Assembly (NCBI GenBank): GCA_002449535.1
Contig: DJWZ01000072.1
Span: forward strand, 1-16,558
Direction of reading: 5' to 3'
Length of the DNA: 16,558 nt
Origin: Prevotellaceae bacterium UBA7017
Lineage (GTDB): Bacteria > Bacteroidota > Bacteroidia > Bacteroidales > Bacteroidaceae
Shown: one piece after another, positions 1 through 7,760 of the stretch
Numbering within the stretch: the stretch's first letter is position 1
Layout: each line of letters begins with the position of its first letter
Notes under the pieces: generated by a model
Told to the model about the DNA's origin: nothing
The model's input: the letters and a program-made list of their open reading frames with translations, nothing else
Databases searched by the model: none
Translations under genes and position numbers: made by a program

Positions 1-33
1 TTCATCCTGAGCCAGGATCAAACTCTCCATTGT
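1..33 (-). rRNA. rrs: 16S ribosomal RNA, 5' end only
   Basis: Read on the minus strand, the first bases give AGAGTTTGATCCTGGCTCAG, the universally conserved 5' end of bacterial 16S rRNA, followed by GATGAA. The gene starts near position 33 and continues beyond the left edge, so only its first 30 or so bases are present. The ATGG before AGAGTTTGAT is usual in Bacteroidota. The exact mature 5' end cannot be fixed from sequence alone. Confidence 0.96.
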
Positions 34-278
34 AAAATATTTCTATCTTTTTTTGTCTGATTTGATGTGTGCTCAAGAATGACTCCGAAATTTATCCATA
101 CTAGAAAAGAATTGATGGGTATGACTTCCTTATATAATATATGTATAACACGGACAATAATTAAAAAGTCCGGTAAAGTCCATACACCTTGCTTCTTGTA
201 CTACTACAATTTCTGTTTATGTAAAATATATCAAATATCGCTTGTGCTTTTTTATACCCGTTTTGGGGAAAGCGGATG
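34..278 (-). other. rrn leader region upstream of 16S
   Basis: This AT-rich stretch lies between the predicted rrn promoter and the 16S gene and is probably the transcribed 5' leader. It holds a small hairpin (CGGAC at 151-155 pairing with GTCCG at 168-172). I see no protein gene here; the short open frame on the plus strand has no family features and overlaps the leader. The stretch 311-465, between the promoter and the acyltransferase, is also AT-rich, and I see neither a gene nor a convincing terminator there. Confidence 0.6.
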
Positions 279-310
279 CAAAGGTATGACTTTTTTTTCA
301 ACTGACCAAA
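279..310 (-). promoter_or_regulatory. Bacteroidetes-type rrn promoter
   Basis: On the minus strand TTTG (307-310) is followed after 20 nt by TACCTTTG (279-286). This fits the Bacteroidetes primary sigma consensus TTTG-N19/20-TAnnTTTG (-33/-7). The expected start is near 270-273, giving a leader of about 240 nt before 16S. The spacer and upstream DNA are A/T-rich, as expected for a strong rRNA promoter. I found no other TAnnTTTG match between the 16S gene and the acyltransferase. Confidence 0.75.
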
Positions 311-465
311 TTTTTACGAAAGTTTTTTTCGAAAAATAATACGTTTCGGCACTTTTGTTGACAAATATCAAAGAAAAACAGGGATACAGAGAGGACATTT
401 AAACCTTTATCGCCAAAAAACGTCAAAATATGGCATTTTTTGCAGATTTTTACTCATAAAACCGC

Positions 466-1386
466 TCAATTCAGTGCTTTCTCCTTGATAAAGAAGTACT
501 TAGACACATTCATTTTGTCCATTTCCCACCCTATAGCCAAACTTCCAGATATACAGATGACGAGTGAAAGTAGGAGAAATATCATGCCTGTACTATCAAA
601 TTCAAGGTATGGCAGCAGTTGTTTGCATAAGATTGTAAAAATCGGCGAGAACAAAAACAGTGGCAATGTATTTCTTCCAACAAACATCATTCCTCTCTGT
701 AGTTTTCCCGTGACAAACGGAAAGACAGCCAGAAAAAAGCTTATGACAAAATACACTATCAGTCCTCCACCCAGATGGCGGGCATCAAGATTTTGCGTAT
801 CATGAATAAGGACTATCAAGAACAGCAACGAAAGCCATGTAGGTCTGAAGACATCAGTAAATGATAATTTGCTTTGGCGTATTATCACTCCCGCAAAGAA
901 ATATGTCGGCATTGTCAAAACTACGACTCCCGCTTTTGAATAAAGTACATATACTATTGCCAGTAATGCACTTTCCACTATTCTGGAACGGAAACGTCTG
1001 AAAATGACAAAATATGGAATGCAGCACAATATCAGAGTTCTCAAGAACCAATAAGGTCCCAGCGGATGCAGCAACATCTTATCCCAAAACACCTCAAGTG
1101 TCAGTTGGTCGATATGCTCCCGTATAGGCACTATTGACGCCATTACAATATATCCGCTCTCCATAATTATATAAGGTACTACGAAACCGAGCACAGTTTT
1201 GCAGAATTTACCTACCGGCTTCTCTATATTCATCAGATACCCTGATATAATAAGGAACACAGGCATGTGGAAAGTATATACCACTTGCTTGGCATACGGA
1301 TAGGAGTCACCTATATAAACCAGATGAAAGCTAATCATCAGGATTATCATGATACATTTCAGGAAATCCAGTTCGAGAAGACGCAT
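466..1386 (-). CDS. Acyltransferase-3 family integral membrane protein
   Basis: This 306-residue protein is almost entirely hydrophobic and looks like an acyltransferase-3 (OafA/YrhL-like) enzyme. These transfer acetyl or other acyl groups to sugars of surface polysaccharides from within the inner membrane. The N-terminus LDFLKCIMIILMISFH, with His21 in the first helix, followed by FHMPVFLIISGYL (about 39-51), matches the usual family start. About ten membrane helices follow. It is somewhat short for the family and lacks the C-terminal SGNH domain of some members. It begins 32 nt after the hsdR stop and may be read through from that operon, but has no obvious link to restriction. No clear Shine-Dalgarno is seen, as is common in Bacteroidota. 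The acceptor substrate cannot be told. Confidence 0.85.
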   Translation of the reverse strand: MRLLELDFLKCIMIILMISFHLVYIGDSYPYAKQVVYTFHMPVFLIISGYLMNIEKPVGKFCKTVLGFVVPYIIMESGYIVMASIVPIREHIDQLTLEVFWDKMLLHPLGPYWFLRTLILCCIPYFVIFRRFRSRIVESALLAIVYVLYSKAGVVVLTMPTYFFAGVIIRQSKLSFTDVFRPTWLSLLFLIVLIHDTQNLDARHLGGGLIVYFVISFFLAVFPFVTGKLQRGMMFVGRNTLPLFLFSPIFTILCKQLLPYLEFDSTGMIFLLLSLVICISGSLAIGWEMDKMNVSKYFFIKEKALN

Positions 1387-1418
1387 ATTTATAGTTTCAG
1401 ATTTATGAATGAGATAGT

Positions 1419-4400
1419 TTACGCAACTTTAAACGTGAAGACCTCGTTGTCTTGAAGGTCTGGACGTTGTGTGAGATTCCTTACATAGTCCCTAATCAGA
1501 TGTAACCACTCTTTCTGCCTCATGCTGAAATATTTCTCCTGAAATTTCTTCTGACATCCAGTGACAATCTGTAGTATTGTCGTTCCCTCATCAAGTGCCA
1601 TCATATTGTGTATCAGACGCTGCTCGTCCGTGTTAGGCAGTATCTCTTTCAACATAGAACCTTCTGGAACAAATCTCACTTCCATCGCCTTTGTCTTGGA
1701 AGGAGAAGTTGAAGCTTCTGTGCTGACATCATAATTTACGCTATAGTTATCCTCGTCATCAGCCCATCTGTTACATTGAGCCATCACTGTTTGAAGAGCC
1801 TGTTCCTGACCCTCTGGTGGATAGTGATATTTCTTCAGCAAACGTTTCACCATCACACGCATCTTGGCACGTGCAGAATCCTTGTGATTCCAGTCTATGG
1901 TTCTATTCTTGCGAAGCTGCTCTGTCAGTTCTTTTGTGAGTTTTACGAATTCCTCATTTGAATATGCATCCTTTACTCCCTGAGGTGACGACAATGCATC
2001 ATAGAAAGCCTTCTCTTCTGTAGTCAGTCCCAACTCGTTGCCTTCCTCTTCACATCGTCTTATTTCTTCTGCCATCCTAAGCAGTTCTGCTATCACCTCT
2101 TCATTGGTTAGCATACCTTTTAGGTAGTTAGACAGAGCATTATTCATCATTTCGCTGAAATTCAGACTTTGTACGATATTTGTACGTTCAAACTTCCGTA
2201 TTTTATCCCGAACAAGATTCTCCAAAAGTTTCAGAGCCAGATTACGTTCTTTCATCTTCTTAATCTCATTCAGGAAACTCTGGTCAAATAGTGAGAACTT
2301 CACATTGGGGGTCAGCACCTCCACACCCTGACTTTGCAGACTCTGTTCCAATAAGCGAGATATTCGCTCGTTTATGTCATGTTTCGATATGGTGGTTCCC
2401 TTTGCATCCAGTCTTAGAAGCATAACCCTCACTGCATCCATGAAGGTGACTTCCAGCTTATCATGATCAGGAATCAACGACTTACACAATGTCTGTGCAT
2501 TATGCAGTAATTGACTTTCAGTAATAAAGACTTTATAGTCTTTAGGGTCCTTAAGGTCTTTAGGGTTCTTAAGGCCTTTTCCCAGCATGAAGTTCACACC
2601 ACTTGTAATCAGTTTGCTGCGTTCTGGGTCTGTACCTTCATACCATCTGCTATAATCGAATCCATGCAACAGGTCACGACATATTTCTAATTTCTCTTGG
2701 AACTTTACTAATGCTGTCTTTCCAATATCAGGGTCACCAAACTGCTTCTTGTCACGACTTGTATAGTCCTGCATAGCTTGTTTCAATGCGCCTGCTATAC
2801 CCACATAATCTACAACCAATCCACCTTCCTTTTCAGGGAACACTCTGTTTACTCTGGCTATAGCCTGCATCAGGTTGTGTTCCTTCATAGGTTTATAGAC
2901 ATACATGGTTGCAAGACTTGGCACATCAAAACCTGTCAGCCACATATCCACCACAATGGCAATCTTCATTGGGCTATTGTCATCCTTGAAGAGGGCTGCA
3001 TATTCTTTGTTCCGCTTGGCATCTATCACATCGTGCCATTCTTCCTTGTCATTATTTGCAGCACTTGCCACTACATGAATCTTCTCAGTCCATCCTGGGC
3101 GCATCTCCAGTATCTTCCTGTAAATCTTCACAGCAGCCTCTTTGTTGTATGCCACTATCATCGCCTTACCTGTCAGTTCATACTGGCGATTCTTCTCGTA
3201 GTGTTCTATGATGTCTTTACAGAGACTCCCTATCGTATCAGGATGACATAATATCTCTTTCAGTCCGCTATTCTCCTGACGTGCCTTATTTATCTGTTCA
3301 TCAGTTGCTCCTTCGTCAGCCAGATTATCAAACTCTTCATCCAGTTTCCGCAAGGCATCTTCATTCAGATTCAGTTTTATGACACGGCTTTCATAATAGA
3401 CTGGTTTTGTTGCGCCATCGGCAACAGCCTGAGTCATATCATATACATCTATATAGTCACCAAACACCTCCTTTGTATCTCTATCCCTTTGAGATATTGG
3501 TGTACCTGTAAAGCCTATAAACGAGGCGTGAGGCAATGACTCGCGCATCAATAGCGCAAAGCCTTTCTTCATCTTCTCTGCCTTTGCATCCCAATGTTCG
3601 TCACCATATTGTGAACGGTGTGCCTCGTCTGTTATTACTATGATGTTACTCCTGTCACTCAGCAGCCCTGTTCCCTCTTCAAACTTCTGTATGGTTGTGA
3701 AGATAACGCCTCCTGTCTGTAAGTCTTTCAATTTCCTTACGAGGTCTTCACGTCCTGCCGTCTTGGTAAGCTTTCCCTTTTCGTTCAGGTCGAAGCCAAC
3801 ACGTTGCGGTTCCTGTCTTATAAACTTCTGGCATCCTGCAAACTGCTCATATAGCTGCTGGTCCAAATCGTTTCTGTCTGTCACCACTACAATGGTGCAT
3901 TGTGGATAGAGCTGTATCAACCTATGCACATAAAACACCATTGAAAGACTCTTGCCTGAACCTTGTGTGTGCCAGAAGACGCCAATCTTACCATCACCAC
4001 CTATTGCCGTATCTGTCTTTACCAAAGCCTTATTCACAGCAAAGTATTGATGATAGGCTCCCATTATTTTTGCTGTCTTTCCGTCCTTATGGTCAAAGCA
4101 GATGAAGTTCTGTATGATGTCAATGAGTCTTTCTCTCCTGAAGATACCATTGAAGAATGTTTCGTAGTCAGCTATGGCATTTGTCTCTACTGTCCCATCT
4201 ACACTCTTCCATTCCATGTAGCGGTTTTCCTTAGCTGTGATGGTTCCAGCCTTTGAAATCAGTTGGTCACTGATAACTGAGAAAGCATTATATACAAACA
4301 ACGATGGACATTTCTGCTGATACTGCTTTATTTGCAGATAGGCATCATCCTCTTCAACGTTTTCATTGCTTGGTGATTTCAACTCAATCACAACAAGGGG

Positions 4401-4832
4401 CAGCCCATTTATGAACACCACAATGTCGCAACGTATTTTTTCATATTCAACGACAGACCACTGATTCACCACCTTGAAATGATTCTGCAAGGGGCTGTCA
4501 TAGTTTATCAGATTTACAAGGGCTGTCTTTGAACGTCCCCCTTCTGCATACTTTACCTCCACACCATTCTGAAGATAATCCATCAGCTGCTCGTTACGCT
4601 GCTCCAGGACACCCTCATTCACATGAGTAATCAAGCGGAACGCCTCATTCAGCACCTCTTCACTCAACATGGGATTCAGCCTACGCAAACCTTCGCGCAA
4701 ATCCCTCTCATAATAAGGATTCCTGTAGTCACGCTCCACGTCGTAACCGCACTCATACTGATATCCCAAATCTTGGAATAGCTGTATCAATGTGTTTTCG
4801 TAGTTTGCTTCAGAATGGTGATAAGTTGTCAT
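1419..4832 (-). CDS. hsdR: Type I restriction enzyme, R (motor/nuclease) subunit
   Basis: This 1137-residue protein is a full-length HsdR, the subunit that adds ATP-driven DNA translocation and cleavage to the HsdM/HsdS methyltransferase. The N-terminal nuclease domain carries the PD-(D/E)xK residues Asp136, Glu150 and Lys152 (ELK). The two-RecA SF2 motor follows, with Walker A GSGKS (291-295), DEAH box DEAHR (402-406), FTGTP of motif III and an ARVNR motif VI. A helical C-terminal region for docking on HsdM completes it. All motifs are intact, so activity is expected. The start is supported by AGGAGG at 4841-4846, 8 nt before the ATG. It is separated from hsdM and hsdS by several inserted genes. 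An in-frame run of 9-nt repeats sits at about residues 752-767, a probable tolerated insertion in a linker. Confidence 0.96.
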   Translation of the reverse strand: MTTYHHSEANYENTLIQLFQDLGYQYECGYDVERDYRNPYYERDLREGLRRLNPMLSEEVLNEAFRLITHVNEGVLEQRNEQLMDYLQNGVEVKYAEGGRSKTALVNLINYDSPLQNHFKVVNQWSVVEYEKIRCDIVVFINGLPLVVIELKSPSNENVEEDDAYLQIKQYQQKCPSLFVYNAFSVISDQLISKAGTITAKENRYMEWKSVDGTVETNAIADYETFFNGIFRRERLIDIIQNFICFDHKDGKTAKIMGAYHQYFAVNKALVKTDTAIGGDGKIGVFWHTQGSGKSLSMVFYVHRLIQLYPQCTIVVVTDRNDLDQQLYEQFAGCQKFIRQEPQRVGFDLNEKGKLTKTAGREDLVRKLKDLQTGGVIFTTIQKFEEGTGLLSDRSNIIVITDEAHRSQYGDEHWDAKAEKMKKGFALLMRESLPHASFIGFTGTPISQRDRDTKEVFGDYIDVYDMTQAVADGATKPVYYESRVIKLNLNEDALRKLDEEFDNLADEGATDEQINKARQENSGLKEILCHPDTIGSLCKDIIEHYEKNRQYELTGKAMIVAYNKEAAVKIYRKILEMRPGWTEKIHVVASAANNDKEEWHDVIDAKRNKEYAALFKDDNSPMKIAIVVDMWLTGFDVPSLATMYVYKPMKEHNLMQAIARVNRVFPEKEGGLVVDYVGIAGALKQAMQDYTSRDKKQFGDPDIGKTALVKFQEKLEICRDLLHGFDYSRWYEGTDPERSKLITSGVNFMLGKGLKNPKDLKDPKDYKVFITESQLLHNAQTLCKSLIPDHDKLEVTFMDAVRVMLLRLDAKGTTISKHDINERISRLLEQSLQSQGVEVLTPNVKFSLFDQSFLNEIKKMKERNLALKLLENLVRDKIRKFERTNIVQSLNFSEMMNNALSNYLKGMLTNEEVIAELLRMAEEIRRCEEEGNELGLTTEEKAFYDALSSPQGVKDAYSNEEFVKLTKELTEQLRKNRTIDWNHKDSARAKMRVMVKRLLKKYHYPPEGQEQALQTVMAQCNRWADDEDNYSVNYDVSTEASTSPSKTKAMEVRFVPEGSMLKEILPNTDEQRLIHNMMALDEGTTILQIVTGCQKKFQEKYFSMRQKEWLHLIRDYVRNLTQRPDLQDNEVFTFKVA
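2535..2579 (-). repeat. Five 9-bp tandem repeats inside hsdR
   Basis: Five consecutive 9-bp units with plus-strand consensus A(A/G)GGTCCTT occupy this stretch. On the coding strand they read AARGACCYT and encode Lys-Asn/Asp-Leu/Pro triplets (LKNPKDLKDPKDYK). As 9 is a multiple of 3, unit gain or loss would keep the frame. The same unit occurs after hsdM at 10521-10583. Confidence 0.85.
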
Positions 4833-4840
4833 ATTCTATT

Positions 4841-4846
4841 CCTCCT
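4841..4846 (-). promoter_or_regulatory. Shine-Dalgarno of hsdR
   Basis: AGGAGG on the minus strand, 8 nt upstream of the hsdR ATG, is a perfect ribosome binding site. It fixes the start of hsdR and is stronger than those of most genes in this locus, so hsdR can be translated independently of the Fic gene upstream. The rest of the 79-nt gap shows no TAnnTTTG promoter. Confidence 0.7.
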
Positions 4847-4911
4847 GTTGAATTTCTGTTCGACAAACCTCTCGTTCGGCAAAGCTCAAACAAGCTTGGC
4901 TCTGCTCTCTC

Positions 4912-5787
4912 TTAATCGGTTTGTTCATAATAATATGAATAGTCAATGCCCTTCATGAAAATTTCGCGGTCATCAATCTTATCCGTCATTGCCCCATGAA
5001 GAAGTGATTTTATCATGCGAGCATCCGTCGTGCTACGACGCATAGCTTCCAGATACTCCTTTTTGTCTATCTTACTCCAGTCAACACATAACTTCAGTCG
5101 CTTCTTGAATATCAAGTCGAGCCAAATGCGTGTACTTCGGCCATTACCTTCCATAAAAGGATGAGCCACATTCATCTCTACATATTTGCCTACAATCTCA
5201 TCAAAGGTTGTCTCTGGCATCGCCTCGATAATTCTCAGATTCTTCATCAGGTACTCTGCACGACAAAACAGTGTGCCATCTTTCCAAATGGTTTTTTGAC
5301 GAATCTGTCCAGCAAAGTCGTAGAGCCCACCAAATAGGTAGGCATGGATCTGCTGTAGGCACTTTATGGTTCCTGGTTCCATACTATCCAACAGCCCGCT
5401 CTCAATAAGAGTATAGGCCTTTTTCTTGCTTTGTCCGTCGATGCTATTATCACTATAGGTAAACCATTCGAGGAATTTACTGGCACGATTGTTGGGGTAG
5501 TTTTTTGCTACTGTCTGAACACAATCAGCATCAAGAGCATCAGCCGCACGCTGTTTGCCATCTGGAGCCAGGAATTTGAAGTGGTTAGTCACACTAACCA
5601 GTTGAATGCCACCCTTTGCCATCTTACCCTTCAGGTATTTCCAGTAGTTACGACATTTCTTGTAATCTTCCTCATCATTTATAGCTCGCACAATATCCGT
5701 AGCCGAGAACCACCACTTGTTGTTGGCATCGTCCCATACGGCTCGCACTTCGCGATCGTTAAAAAAGCGGATAGATTTCTTGCTCAT
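4912..5787 (-). CDS. Fic-domain protein with N-terminal BRO-N-like domain
   Basis: This 291-residue protein joins two parts. Residues about 5-110 (RFFNDREVRAVWDDANNKWW, then ATDIVRAI) resemble the BRO-N domain of phage antirepressors. Residues about 120-291 form a Fic domain with an intact active loop HPFMEGNGRSTR (His209 to Arg220), which in active Fic enzymes transfers AMP to a hydroxyl side chain of a target protein. At the extreme C-terminus, SYYYEQ (Ser284-Glu288-Gln289) resembles the self-inhibitory (S/T)xxxE(G/N) helix of class III Fic proteins, with Gln in the last place. The protein ends three residues after that Glu, so the inhibitory helix may be clipped. It starts 5 nt after the rhuM remnant and lies 79 nt before hsdR, clearly in the restriction operon. 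Target and role (toxin, or regulator of the restriction complex) are unknown. Confidence 0.88.
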   Translation of the reverse strand: MSKKSIRFFNDREVRAVWDDANNKWWFSATDIVRAINDEEDYKKCRNYWKYLKGKMAKGGIQLVSVTNHFKFLAPDGKQRAADALDADCVQTVAKNYPNNRASKFLEWFTYSDNSIDGQSKKKAYTLIESGLLDSMEPGTIKCLQQIHAYLFGGLYDFAGQIRQKTIWKDGTLFCRAEYLMKNLRIIEAMPETTFDEIVGKYVEMNVAHPFMEGNGRSTRIWLDLIFKKRLKLCVDWSKIDKKEYLEAMRRSTTDARMIKSLLHGAMTDKIDDREIFMKGIDYSYYYEQTD

Positions 5788-5792
5788 AATTT

Positions 5793-6248
5793 CTATGCTG
5801 ATTTACGCTTAAATGTCAATATTTTTTCTCTGTAATATTCATATTGTTTGCGCCTTGCTTCTATCTCTGCTATGTAACAGGGGACAAAATGTAACAGGGG
5901 ACAGTCCCTTGTCACACAATGGCGAGACTTCACACGATAGCCAACGGAAATGATAACGTCAAGGTTGTAATATTTCACTTCTTGGGTTTGAAGAAGCCCC
6001 TCAATAGCACCATGCTGAGTGGTATGTCGGAATTTCCGACATACCTTCTCCTCCTTCAGTTCTCCTTCTTTGAAAATGTTGCCAATATGCTCTGTAATGG
6101 TAGTTCTTCCTTTACCAAATAGTTGAGCCATTTGTTCTTGTGTTAGCCATACCGTTTCATCTTGAAACAGCACATCAACTTTCACGTTACCATCTTCTGA
6201 TTGGTAAAGGACTATCTCATCTTGTATTGGTATAATATTATCTTTCAT
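5793..6248 (-). pseudogene. Truncated RhuM-family gene ending in an HsdS C-terminal tail
   Basis: This 151-codon open frame is a chimera. Residues 1-108 match the N-terminus of the RhuM virulence-protein family: ETVWLTQEQMAQLFGKGRTT, then TEHIGNIFKEGEL, CRKFR and YNLDVIISVGYRVKS. Intact members run to over 300 residues and normally continue after RVKS with a QFRIWA-type segment; here that is lost. Residues 109-126 (RHCVTRDCPLLHFVPCYIA) are encoded by a palindromic repeat. Residues 127-151 (EIEARRKQYEYYREKILTF and on) are the typical last helix of one class of HsdS subunits, in its natural frame and with its own stop. It appears to be the scar of a recombination that deleted most of rhuM and most of an hsdS. 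It may still be translated, but a normal RhuM function is unlikely. It starts 7 nt after the remnant stop at 6256 and ends 5 nt before the Fic gene. Confidence 0.82.
5872..5909. repeat. REP-like element: 15-bp direct repeat plus palindrome
   Basis: The sequence ATGTAACAGGGGACA occurs twice, at 5872-5886 and 5889-5903. The second copy runs into the palindrome GGGAC-A-GTCCC (5898-5908). Short GGGACA/TGTCCC palindromes of this kind are typical of REP-like elements moved by Y1 transposases; no transposase is present here. It sits exactly at the junction between the rhuM and hsdS fragments. Confidence 0.65.
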
Positions 6249-6255
6249 AACCTTA

Positions 6256-6356
6256 TCATGCTATTTCGTTTACCTTGAATTCTCCGCTCATCAGCTTTGG
6301 AACAGCTGTATCAATGTGTTCTCGTAACTCTCTTCTGTATGGTGGTTTGTAGTCAT
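6256..6356 (-). pseudogene. Scar joining an hsdR start to an hsdS end
   Basis: Reading from the ATG at 6356 gives MTTNHHTEESYENTLIQLFQ, which matches 16 of the first 20 residues of the intact HsdR (MTTYHHSEANYENTLIQLFQ), and then stops. Shifting one base, the following DNA (6300-6256) reads PKLMSGEFKVNEIA and stop, matching the end of the intact HsdS (PKLMSGELKVNEVIN). The fusion point lies at TTCCAAAG, close to both parents (TTCCAAG in hsdR, TTCCCAAG in hsdS), which suggests deletion through short homology. It is a non-functional fossil of a second restriction module. The residue differences show it is not a recent copy of the intact genes. Confidence 0.85.
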
Positions 6357-6362
6357 AGGCTG

Positions 6363-7751
6363 TTATTTATCTTTTTTATCTTTTTCTTTCTTAAAATCAT
6401 TTATATAGCATTTTCTTATATAAAACAACGATCCAGCTATTATAACAACAAATAAAATGCCTTTTACTATGATTTCTAATATATCAGTGTCTTCAATTAA
6501 AAAAGAATAGCCTGCTACAGCCATAAATGTTATTATAAGAAACATAACCAGAATGGTGAAAGCAATCGTATAAAGCAAGAATTTAATATCTTCAACCTTT
6601 TTATTCCATAAATTGTTTTCTTCTGAAATATTTATAGAATGTTTTTTTAGATAATCGACTACTTTCTTTCTGAATCGATAGAACAGGTTCGTGCAGAACA
6701 AGGAAAATAAAGCTGTTATTATTGCTGTCAATATTAGAGAACGAATTTGCTGTAAATTCGCCATTGAAGGTAATTTGATTAACACCATTGCAGATTCCTT
6801 ACCATTGACACTCTCAAGTAACTCTGAATCGTTTATGGTAAAAGCATTTGCATGAGAAATCATACCATCAAAGTGATTAACAACCTCAATAGGAACATTG
6901 TAAACAACTGATAAATTCTTTATATGTATATCTGATTTAAATTCCAGACAATATGTATATTGAGACAAATCGCAAGCTGTAAAAACATTTATAGAATTAG
7001 CTAGTGGATGCGGTATTGCCATATTTGCTGGTGGAAACTGTTTATAATGGGCAATTTTAATCTGTTCACATAATAACGCATCTATAAAGTACCCTTCTTT
7101 AGGTTCTGATTTAGCAATCAAAACCTTTCCATTGCCTGACATAGCAATGTTACCAATATTATTGATAATAGAAAACAGCCCATTTTTATCACAAAGAGTT
7201 TCAGGTTCATCAAATCTCATTATCGGGAACACAGGAATAAGACTGGGAACACTAGTCGAAAAAAAATGAAGTTTATAAATCGCCCCTGTGTTATCATCAA
7301 TGGTTTTGCCTGTTATTTCCTCAATACTTCTTCTTATTGAGTCACTAAAAGCCCATTTATCCTTAAGCATATATTTTGATGTTTCTGCTGCTGCGAATGT
7401 AAAATCAACACCGCCTTCTGTAGAATATGCCTCGTCATCCGTCACTATATCAAAATATGGGTTCTTATATGACCCCAATGTCTTGAAGTTATTATAAATA
7501 TTCAAACACTCTATTGTGTCAGTAGAATGCAAAAGAGAATCTTCATGACCTCTCAATGAGGTTATTTCTACTTTATTAACTATAGTAGCAACCTGGAATG
7601 TTTTATAATAGAAAATCCCAAAAATGATGGTTAAGATAAGATAAATACAAGTTCGTGCCCAACTGGCATTTTTTGTTTTATCATCCACTTCCTTTGAAGA
7701 CTTTCTAAGAAAGAAGATAGTTATCAATATAGAAATAAATAGATTACCCAT
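6363..7751 (-). CDS. Unknown five-helix membrane protein in the restriction locus
   Basis: I do not recognise this 462-residue protein. Predicted membrane segments lie near residues 2-15, 31-50, 337-357, 391-415 and 425-444. A soluble region of about 280 residues (about 55-335) lies between the second and third, probably outside the inner membrane, and a short segment (about 360-390) lies between the third and fourth. The end is a charged lysine-rich tail (KKEKDKKDK). No catalytic motif or nucleotide-binding site is visible. It starts 9 nt after the hsdS stop and ends 6 nt before the hsdR scar, so it is transcribed with the restriction operon and looks like inserted cargo. It appears more AT-rich than hsdM and hsdR, which fits separate acquisition. 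A role as a membrane-acting defence effector is possible but unproven. Confidence 0.75.
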   Translation of the reverse strand: MGNLFISILITIFFLRKSSKEVDDKTKNASWARTCIYLILTIIFGIFYYKTFQVATIVNKVEITSLRGHEDSLLHSTDTIECLNIYNNFKTLGSYKNPYFDIVTDDEAYSTEGGVDFTFAAAETSKYMLKDKWAFSDSIRRSIEEITGKTIDDNTGAIYKLHFFSTSVPSLIPVFPIMRFDEPETLCDKNGLFSIINNIGNIAMSGNGKVLIAKSEPKEGYFIDALLCEQIKIAHYKQFPPANMAIPHPLANSINVFTACDLSQYTYCLEFKSDIHIKNLSVVYNVPIEVVNHFDGMISHANAFTINDSELLESVNGKESAMVLIKLPSMANLQQIRSLILTAIITALFSLFCTNLFYRFRKKVVDYLKKHSINISEENNLWNKKVEDIKFLLYTIAFTILVMFLIITFMAVAGYSFLIEDTDILEIIVKGILFVVIIAGSLFYIRKCYINDFKKEKDKKDK

Positions 7752-7760
7752 AGATTACAT

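Noticed and set aside
67..339. 90-codon plus-strand open frame near the 16S gene
   Set aside because: It overlaps the rrn leader and promoter, has no family features and runs against the local direction of transcription.
2535..2579. hsdR broken by the repeat insertion
   Set aside because: The units are 9 bp and the reading frame stays open through to a normal C-terminus, with all motor motifs intact.
4847..4911. Possible dispersed repeat or promoter between the Fic gene and hsdR
   Set aside because: It contains CAAGCTTG and partly self-complementary GGCAAAGCT/AGCTTGGCT words, but no TAnnTTTG box and no second copy in this window.
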